Assembly (NCBI GenBank): GCA_950072225.1
Contig: CATMOP010000050.1
Coordinates: 1-9,743 of the forward strand
Direction of reading: 5' to 3'
From: an uncultured Nitrospina sp.
Lineage (GTDB): Bacteria > Nitrospinota > Nitrospinia > Nitrospinales > VA-1
Length of the DNA stretch: 9,743 nucleotides
Both the position numbers and the translations under genes were made by a program. Of this stretch, positions 5,062 to 9,743 are shown in pieces. Under the pieces are notes generated by a model. The model did not search any database, was not told where the DNA came from, and saw only the letters and a program-made list of their open reading frames with translations. How positions within the stretch are numbered: the first letter of the stretch is position 1; the number at the start of each line of letters is the position of its first letter.

Positions 5062-6768
5062 ATGGAACAAACACTCCAAACCGAAGTCGATCAAGTCCGC
5101 AACCATTGCGGTTATTTTCTACTCGAAGACTGGTGCATAATCTCGGCAAAAGGCCAAGAGACCTTCTCTTTCCTGCAAACCCAGACCACCAACGATGTAT
5201 TGCAAATCCAGCTCGGACAGGGGCAATACAATGCCATCACCGATCGCCAAGCCCGGCTGATCGCCAACTTCTCCATTCACCGGGTGGAAGAACATGAAGC
5301 CTGGATTCTGGTGGACACCTCACAAAAAGAACTGTTGTTGAACCATTTGGAGAGGTACCACTTTCGTGAGGATGTTCAGTTCACTGCTTTAAACTGCAAA
5401 TTGCTGGCACTCCAAGGCCCCAAAAGCCCTTTGATTCTGGAAAAGGTTTTCGAAAACCAAAACCTGCCCGAAAAACCCAATGATACCATTCAACTGACCC
5501 TGGACGGAAACCGGGTGGACATCATTATGAAAAGCCTGACAGGAGATGAAGGGCACATTCTTTGTTTTCAAAATGAATTTAAGGATAAATTGATCCAAAA
5601 ATTTCTAAAAACTAAAACGCCCCCAATAAAAGTCAGTGAAACCGTCCGCGAAGTTCTTCGGATTGAGGCAGGTATCCCCATTTTCGGCAAAGATATGGAT
5701 CAAAAAAACATCCTGCCTGAAACCGGATTGGAGCACACCTCCGTCAGCTATGATAAGGGCTGCTATATCGGGCAGGAAGTGATCGCCCGAATCAAGACCT
5801 ATGGCGCGCCCAATATGGCCTTGATGGGCCTGACTGTTGAGGGATCAGACCTCCCGCCTTTTAATGGAATTCTCCGGCTTGGGGAGAAAAAAATAGGCAC
5901 GATTAAAAGTTCGGTGCATTCTGTCACCCTTAATAAAATCCTTTCACTTGCGTATATACACAAAGAACATAGAAGCCCAGATGTAGACCTGGAAGTAACC
6001 ATTGAGAACAAGTCCTTCAAGGTTAAAACCTGCTTATTGCCTTTTTACCAATCCCAGACTCGAAAGGACCATTCTAAAAAGCTCCTGACAAAGGCTCTGC
6101 AAATTTACAAGGAGCAGGATGATCTGGACCGCCCCATCGCAATCCTTCGAGAATCCATTGAACTGGATGCAAAAAACGCAGAAGCTTATGAAGCCTTGGG
6201 AGTTTTTCTTGCAAAGCAAGATAAACTGGATGAAGCCATCGCCCTGATGAAAAGGCTGACGGAAATTAATCCCAAGGAAATCATGGCCCGCACTAACCTC
6301 TCAGTTTACTACATGAAACAGGGACGAATCGAAGATGCAGAAATTGAAAAAGGCGAAGCCACCGCCTTGCAGTTTGAACAGCTAATTGAAAAAAATATGG
6401 CTAAAAAGTTAAAGAAAAAAGAAGAAGAACAAAAGAAGAAAGAAATGGAAGAACGAGTTGGAATGTTTAAAAAGGTGCTGGAGATTGACCCGAAAGACCA
6501 GATCGCAAACTTTGGTCTCGGGTCCATATATTTGGAAACCGGCAGGTATCAGGAAGGGCTCGAACCCCTAAAAACTGTCATAGAAGCATACCATGATTAT
6601 TCAGCCGCCTACCTCCTTCTGGGAAAAACCTGGGAAAAACTGTCAAATAAGGAAGAGGCCATTGAAACATATAAAAAAGGAATCGCAGCGGCCTCAAAAA
6701 AAGGGGATCTTATGCCCCTTAAGGATATGCAAAACAGGATGAATCAGCTTTTGCACTCTTCTCCCTGA
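5062..6768 (+). CDS. ygfZ: YgfZ/GcvT-like folate-binding Fe-S protein fused to a TPR domain
   Basis: A 568-residue two-part protein. Residues 1 to about 330 are a YgfZ (GcvT-like, tetrahydrofolate-binding) domain: LQTQTTNDV at 38-46, RIEAGIPIFGKD at 200-211, LPE at 218-220, and the YgfZ signature KGCYIGQE at 232-239 with redox-active C234. YgfZ supports maintenance or repair of Fe-S enzymes. From about 338 TPR-like helix pairs follow: 339-372, a textbook unit at 373-406 (NAEAYEALGVFLAKQDKLDE), 407-437, then a Lys/Glu-rich helix at 441-468, and units at 466-547. YgfZ alone is about 330 residues, so the TPR tail is an added module, likely for partner docking. The ATG at 5062 has no ribosome binding site because a terminator ends five bases upstream; leaderless translation or a start linked to read-through is possible. 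Its 3' end overlaps the convergent unknown gene by 25 bp. The symbol is given for the N-terminal domain only. Confidence 0.87.
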   Translation: MEQTLQTEVDQVRNHCGYFLLEDWCIISAKGQETFSFLQTQTTNDVLQIQLGQGQYNAITDRQARLIANFSIHRVEEHEAWILVDTSQKELLLNHLERYHFREDVQFTALNCKLLALQGPKSPLILEKVFENQNLPEKPNDTIQLTLDGNRVDIIMKSLTGDEGHILCFQNEFKDKLIQKFLKTKTPPIKVSETVREVLRIEAGIPIFGKDMDQKNILPETGLEHTSVSYDKGCYIGQEVIARIKTYGAPNMALMGLTVEGSDLPPFNGILRLGEKKIGTIKSSVHSVTLNKILSLAYIHKEHRSPDVDLEVTIENKSFKVKTCLLPFYQSQTRKDHSKKLLTKALQIYKEQDDLDRPIAILRESIELDAKNAEAYEALGVFLAKQDKLDEAIALMKRLTEINPKEIMARTNLSVYYMKQGRIEDAEIEKGEATALQFEQLIEKNMAKKLKKKEEEQKKKEMEERVGMFKKVLEIDPKDQIANFGLGSIYLETGRYQEGLEPLKTVIEAYHDYSAAYLLLGKTWEKLSNKEEAIETYKKGIAAASKKGDLMPLKDMQNRMNQLLHSSP

Positions 6769-8447
6769 CCTTTCAAAAATTCCCAAAGATCAAATCCGGG
6801 TTTCAAAACCCCGTGATCTACAAGTTTCTGGTTTATCGTTGCCCCATGATCCATCAAAAACCAGAAGCACAAAAGGATTTTTTCTTCCGGGGTGGTATAC
6901 GCATCCTCCCATTCTGTTACAGACTGTTTAGAAGCAATTTGCCTGTACAAAGCAGGGGGAATATGCAACCGTTTCTTGTTCACAAAAGCCTCATAACCTT
7001 TTTTAAGGGTTGGCTGAAACTCCTTTCTGCTTATCTTAATCAGTTCGGAAACGCTAGGAACAGCTTCTTCGTGATATTGAAAATATTTCAGTTTATAGTA
7101 TTGATGAATTGTTTCCAGGCGAAAATAGCAATGCAATTCTGAGACCTTGTCCCCATAAATCATTTCAAGGTAACTTCGGATCAGTTTTTTCCCTTTCTGA
7201 AGCAGGATTTTGTTTAACCTTCCCCTTTCAAACAAATGGATTCGTACCGTGCTCAAATGCTTGGTGCACTGGTTTTCGATTTCATTTTTCAAGTTTTCCG
7301 AATTGGGGGGGATGCGATACCAAGCGATTTCGCTTCGAGTCACCTTTAAGGCGAGTTCAAAAGCTTCACTGATCTGGTGGTTGTTGAAACGCTTTGCCTG
7401 CTTGGCAATAACATAGGCATTTTTTTTTGAAAATCCCAACTGCAGAAGGCTGTCCTGAAAAATTTTCCGGTTTCCCATCAGGAAACCTCCCCGCTCCCGA
7501 ATATGATCTTTAGCCTTTTCAACACCCCTCAAAGCAAGGCTGACATCACGCGGCATCAGAACCAAGCCCATGGTGCCAACGAAACTGTGAATTTCTTCCA
7601 GAGTTTTATAGTTCAACTTGTCTATGAAAAGAAACTTCTGGATATTTGCCTCACTAAAATTACATTCCTCGAAAATTTTTATTTTTTTATACTTCACCTC
7701 TTCCCAGTATTTGCGGGTCCCTTCCTTCTTCTTAAACTGAGACTCGATTTCCGCCCTGGCCTTAAAAAAATAACTTCTCAATAAATACCACCGGCTTTTC
7801 AAGGTGGATTCAATGATCCACACATATTTGGACGTTAAACTAGTGAGTTTGGAATCTTCCAAGAGCTGGATCTCACCGGTAGCTAAAATATAATCCAAAA
7901 GCTCAAGATGCCGTTCCAACAGGAAGGGATTGATCTGCTCAATAAATTTTCTAAAAATAGTTTTATAGCGGTAGGTATCAAATGAAGTGTCCTGCTGCTC
8001 AACATTGCCTTTTCTTTTTCCCAACCGATTCCGAATCAGGCGGGCTCCACCCTTTTCAAATTTCGCAAATAATTTATCACGAGCGGAAATATCCCTGATT
8101 TTGATTTGCTTGAGACGGCTGACAATTGAGGGAATTTTAGATAAAAGTTCCTGATCAATTTCGGAATAAGAATGGGCAGGAGAAAAATAAATGTCCGCAA
8201 TAAGTTCATCCACATAATCCAGTGAAGCAACAACCTTTTTAATCAATTCCTTGTACAGGGAAAAGTTGAGGGTTTTATCCCCCTTTTTACAATCACGGAT
8301 ATCGCTTAAATATTCCTTTGCTTGTTTGGTTTCTGCAGGTTGTGAATAGGGATCATTTATAATGCTCAAAAATATATTTTCAGCATCCTGCAATTCCCGC
8401 ATTGCAAGAAGTTCCAACCCCTGAGTCATGGAATCGTAGATAAACAT
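6744..8447 (-). CDS. Uncharacterised 567-residue helical protein
   Basis: I do not recognise this protein. It is a long, uninterrupted frame with codon use like its neighbours, soluble and predicted mainly helical, rich in Lys, Arg, Glu and aromatic residues, with no signal peptide, no membrane segment and only five cysteines at scattered positions (53, 262, 394, 440, 527) plus C565. The first 60 residues (GLELLAMRELQDAENIFLSI at 10-29) look like a degenerate TPR-type helical pair. Residues 334-378 (LLQLGFSKKNAYVIAKQAKR at 334-353) faintly resemble the helical collar of DNA polymerase III delta; this is pattern impression only. Strongly basic stretches at 133-147 and 408-424 could contact nucleic acid or membranes. 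ATG 8445-8447; GGGAGG lies 12 bases upstream. It converges on ygfZ-TPR with a 25-bp overlap of the coding 3' ends, so no terminator separates them. Function unknown. Confidence 0.8.
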   Translation of the reverse strand: MFIYDSMTQGLELLAMRELQDAENIFLSIINDPYSQPAETKQAKEYLSDIRDCKKGDKTLNFSLYKELIKKVVASLDYVDELIADIYFSPAHSYSEIDQELLSKIPSIVSRLKQIKIRDISARDKLFAKFEKGGARLIRNRLGKRKGNVEQQDTSFDTYRYKTIFRKFIEQINPFLLERHLELLDYILATGEIQLLEDSKLTSLTSKYVWIIESTLKSRWYLLRSYFFKARAEIESQFKKKEGTRKYWEEVKYKKIKIFEECNFSEANIQKFLFIDKLNYKTLEEIHSFVGTMGLVLMPRDVSLALRGVEKAKDHIRERGGFLMGNRKIFQDSLLQLGFSKKNAYVIAKQAKRFNNHQISEAFELALKVTRSEIAWYRIPPNSENLKNEIENQCTKHLSTVRIHLFERGRLNKILLQKGKKLIRSYLEMIYGDKVSELHCYFRLETIHQYYKLKYFQYHEEAVPSVSELIKISRKEFQPTLKKGYEAFVNKKRLHIPPALYRQIASKQSVTEWEDAYTTPEEKILLCFWFLMDHGATINQKLVDHGVLKPGFDLWEFLKGQGEECKS

Positions 8448-8765
8448 TTTGCCCTGTCCTCCCGCAAAGGCAATCCGGACTCGCCGCTAGCACTTTGGAA
8501 ATGGCGAATTTCTGGATAGAGTTGGGGAGAATAAAAATCACAGATCTGCCCAAGTTGTACGCTAGTCAGAGTTTAGATGCTGATTTAATCACGCAGGATT
8601 TTAAAAAAACCTCAAATTATTCAAGGCCGGGAGAATATGACAAGGTAGGACTAATGAAAAAAAAACCGGAGAATGAGCATGGGCAACTCATCTCCGGCTT
8701 TTAAGGGCGTTGGAAATACCCTTCAAATTATTTTAATTTCAAGTTTATCGTACAAAAAACTCATC
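8448..8765. other. 318-bp intergenic stretch without a credible gene
   Basis: The stretch separates the unknown 567-residue gene from the TorD-type gene, both on the minus strand. It holds the terminator of the chaperone gene at 8657-8697 and, presumably, the promoter of the unknown gene between about 8470 and 8650. The best minus-strand candidate is TTGAAT with TAAAAT 15 bases later (in 8600-8626), which is weak. The open plus-strand frame at 8495-8704 starts with TTG without a ribosome binding site, runs through the terminator hairpin and resembles no known protein. Confidence 0.6.
8657..8697 (-). terminator. Rho-independent terminator of the TorD-type gene
   Basis: On the minus strand CCGGAGATGAG (8697-8687) pairs with CTCATTCTCCGG (8677-8666) with one bulged base and a nine-base loop, and nine Ts follow (8665-8657). 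It lies 68 bp behind the chaperone stop codon. On the plus strand the same stem is followed only by CTTTT, so it works mainly for the minus strand. Confidence 0.9.
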
Positions 8766-9590
8766 TTATCGCGGTTCACATTCAGCTGGTGCGTTAGCGA
8801 CTAAATCATTTTCCATACTATAAGACAAGGACCGATATTCCGGTTCTTCAACCTTGACCGGATTGATATCCAACAGATGGCTCTCGTTTCTAAGGAATAT
8901 CGCCAGAATATCAACAATATCCTTATAGAGTCCCCTCTCGGCCTTCCGGGATGTAAAGATACAAAACAGCGGACCCCATCTACCTATATGGTTCCGAATG
9001 AATTTCTTCATGCTACTGGTCAGAACACTGATGTTTCTTTCCTCATGTCCGTTTTGAATACCAAAAGCGGTTCGGAAACACATGAAAAACATGAACGCCA
9101 GCTCAATGGAAATATGATCCACCCTTTCCCTTGTCCGGTTGCGAGGCTGTTCAAAACCGAAGGTTTCATAAAAACCACCCAATTGGATCAAAACATCGGT
9201 CTGGGACTGGATACCACCTTCAGTACCATACTGCATTTCATAGGGAGGACATTCCATGGAAACCGCATGTCCAAAAACCCTGATAAATTCCACTTGCGCC
9301 TGTTTGACGGTCATCTTAGGCAAAAACTTGCTGATTCCCTCAATGATCGATTTAACATGCTTCCAGTCTTCTTCATCAACAAGCGCAATGTCCATGGGCT
9401 CAAGTAAAGACTTGGGCCGGAAAAACTTTCGGTTCCATGGATAACTAAAAGCACTGGAAAGGATATCGTAACAACGCCCCCTTGCCAGTTGCAGTGAAAT
9501 ACGTTCTTCTTTCAACTCCTCAAGAGTACCAGTTTGCCCAAGTACCGCGAGCATCGCATCACCTGATTTAGCCTCAATAACATCACCCAT
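8766..9590 (-). CDS. TorD/DmsD/NarJ-type molybdoenzyme chaperone
   Basis: A 274-residue all-helical TorD-family protein. Such chaperones bind the Tat signal or apo-form of a molybdopterin oxidoreductase catalytic subunit and help cofactor insertion in the cytoplasm. Visible family motifs: FIRVFGH at 102-108, ECPPYEMQYG at 113-122, GGFYETFGF at 138-146, DHISIELAFM at 158-167 and HIGRWGP at 201-207. At 274 residues it is longer than typical TorD (about 200), with N-terminal (1-30) and C-terminal (240-274) extensions of low similarity to anything I recognise. ATG 9588-9590 has GGGAG ten bases upstream, inside a small hairpin. It follows the end of another gene by 69 bp in the same direction, probably an oxidoreductase subunit (for example an NxrB/NarH-like protein), and ends at a strong terminator. 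The client is not in the window, so its identity is inference. Confidence 0.88.
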   Translation of the reverse strand: MGDVIEAKSGDAMLAVLGQTGTLEELKEERISLQLARGRCYDILSSAFSYPWNRKFFRPKSLLEPMDIALVDEEDWKHVKSIIEGISKFLPKMTVKQAQVEFIRVFGHAVSMECPPYEMQYGTEGGIQSQTDVLIQLGGFYETFGFEQPRNRTRERVDHISIELAFMFFMCFRTAFGIQNGHEERNISVLTSSMKKFIRNHIGRWGPLFCIFTSRKAERGLYKDIVDILAIFLRNESHLLDINPVKVEEPEYRSLSYSMENDLVANAPAECEPR

Positions 9591-9600
9591 TTTTCTATTT

Positions 9601-9619
9601 CTCCCTAATTTTTCGGGAG
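9601..9619 (-). promoter_or_regulatory. Hairpin sequestering the ribosome binding site of the chaperone gene
   Basis: On the minus strand CTCCC (9619-9615) can pair with GGGAG (9605-9601) around a nine-base loop. GGGAG is the only Shine-Dalgarno candidate for the ATG at 9588-9590, ten bases further on. The stem is only five pairs, so opening by ribosomes or by alternative pairing is easy; it may reduce chaperone translation relative to the upstream gene. Confidence 0.45.
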
Positions 9620-9646
9620 TGTGGCGGGGCTAAAAGCCCCGCCACA
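9620..9646 (-). other. GC-rich 12-bp intercistronic hairpin
   Basis: GTGGCGGGGCT (9621-9631) and AGCCCCGCCAC (9635-9645) are perfect inverses around an AAA loop, and T9620/A9646 adds a twelfth pair. On the minus strand it lies just behind the stop codon of the upstream gene but is not followed by a T-run. A 3'-end stabilising or processing stem that lets the upstream gene be expressed more than the chaperone is more likely than a simple terminator. Confidence 0.7.
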
Positions 9647-9659
9647 AAACCGAATTGAT

Positions 9660-9743
9660 TTACGCCGCTTTCTTGAGAGCGTCGTATCGCTCTTTAGATT
9701 GCACCCGGATGCTCTTCGGGCCGTACATAGAAAGGCTCTTCAA
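9660..9743 (-). CDS. 3' end of a gene upstream of the TorD-type chaperone (partial)
   Basis: The last 27 codons of a minus-strand gene that enters from the right, ending with TAA at 9660-9662. The tail is basic (SMYGPKSIRVQSKERYD followed by ALKKAA). No motif identifies it. The position directly before a TorD-type chaperone suggests a molybdoenzyme subunit such as an NxrB/NarH-type iron-sulfur protein, but that is context only. The absence of a stop in this frame across the 84 bases and the intercistronic hairpin right behind it support a real 3' end. Confidence 0.6.
   Translation of the reverse strand: MKSLSMYGPKSIRVQSKERYDALKKAA

Noticed and set aside
6788..6819. Inverted repeat AGATCA/TGATCT enclosing GGGTT/AACCC, as a terminator for ygfZ-TPR.
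   Set aside because: No T-tract follows on either strand, the pairing has bulges, and it lies within the coding end of the convergent gene.
8495..8704. Open plus-strand frame of 69 codons between the unknown gene and the chaperone gene.
   Set aside because: TTG start without a ribosome binding site, ends inside a strong terminator hairpin, and shows no recognisable protein pattern.
8877..9407. Open plus-strand frame of 176 codons.
   Set aside because: Lies wholly antisense to the TorD-type gene, whose family motifs are clear; it is a shadow frame.

Overview
The window looks like one contig of a Gram-negative, moderately AT-rich bacterium, probably from a metagenome or single-cell assembly. 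Its first 36 bases are an Illumina read-1 adapter left on the contig end, not biology. No rRNA, tRNA, CRISPR array or transposase is visible. A TorD/NarJ-type chaperone sits directly behind the last codons of another gene, which suggests the edge of a molybdoenzyme operon. With the general gene style this would fit a nitrite oxidiser such as Nitrospinota, but that assignment is inference and weak.

Layout, left to right. (1) 37-419, minus: a PhoU-like DUF47 protein, cut by the contig end. (2) 603-2125, minus: a two-gene unit of an exported S1/P1-type zinc nuclease followed by a glyoxalase II-like metallo-beta-lactamase-fold hydrolase with a TTG start. (3) 2179-2919, plus: a PlsC-type acyltransferase diverging from the nuclease gene, followed by a 104-bp element bounded by perfect 11-bp inverted ends. 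(4) 3053-4325, minus: a three-gene unit of a BolA-family protein, a monothiol glutaredoxin (CGFT active site) and a peroxiredoxin-fold protein whose peroxidatic cysteine is replaced by aspartate. (5) 4619-6768, plus: an A-type Fe-S carrier (IscA/ErpA-like) behind a good sigma70 promoter, then a YgfZ-type protein fused to a C-terminal TPR domain. (6) 6744-8447, minus: a 567-residue protein of unknown function overlapping the YgfZ-TPR gene tail to tail. (7) 8766-9743, minus: the TorD-type chaperone, preceded by the 3' end of another gene and followed by a strong terminator.

The most coherent biology lies in 3053-6768. BolA plus monothiol glutaredoxin, A-type carrier and YgfZ are four families all tied to Fe-S cluster transfer or repair, and here they are arranged around one divergent 293-bp control region. 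The added oddities (a peroxiredoxin without its catalytic cysteine, a CGFT glutaredoxin, a TPR tail on YgfZ) suggest a customised late-acting Fe-S trafficking module. The putative molybdoenzyme locus at the right end would be a natural consumer of Fe-S clusters, but no direct link is visible in the sequence.
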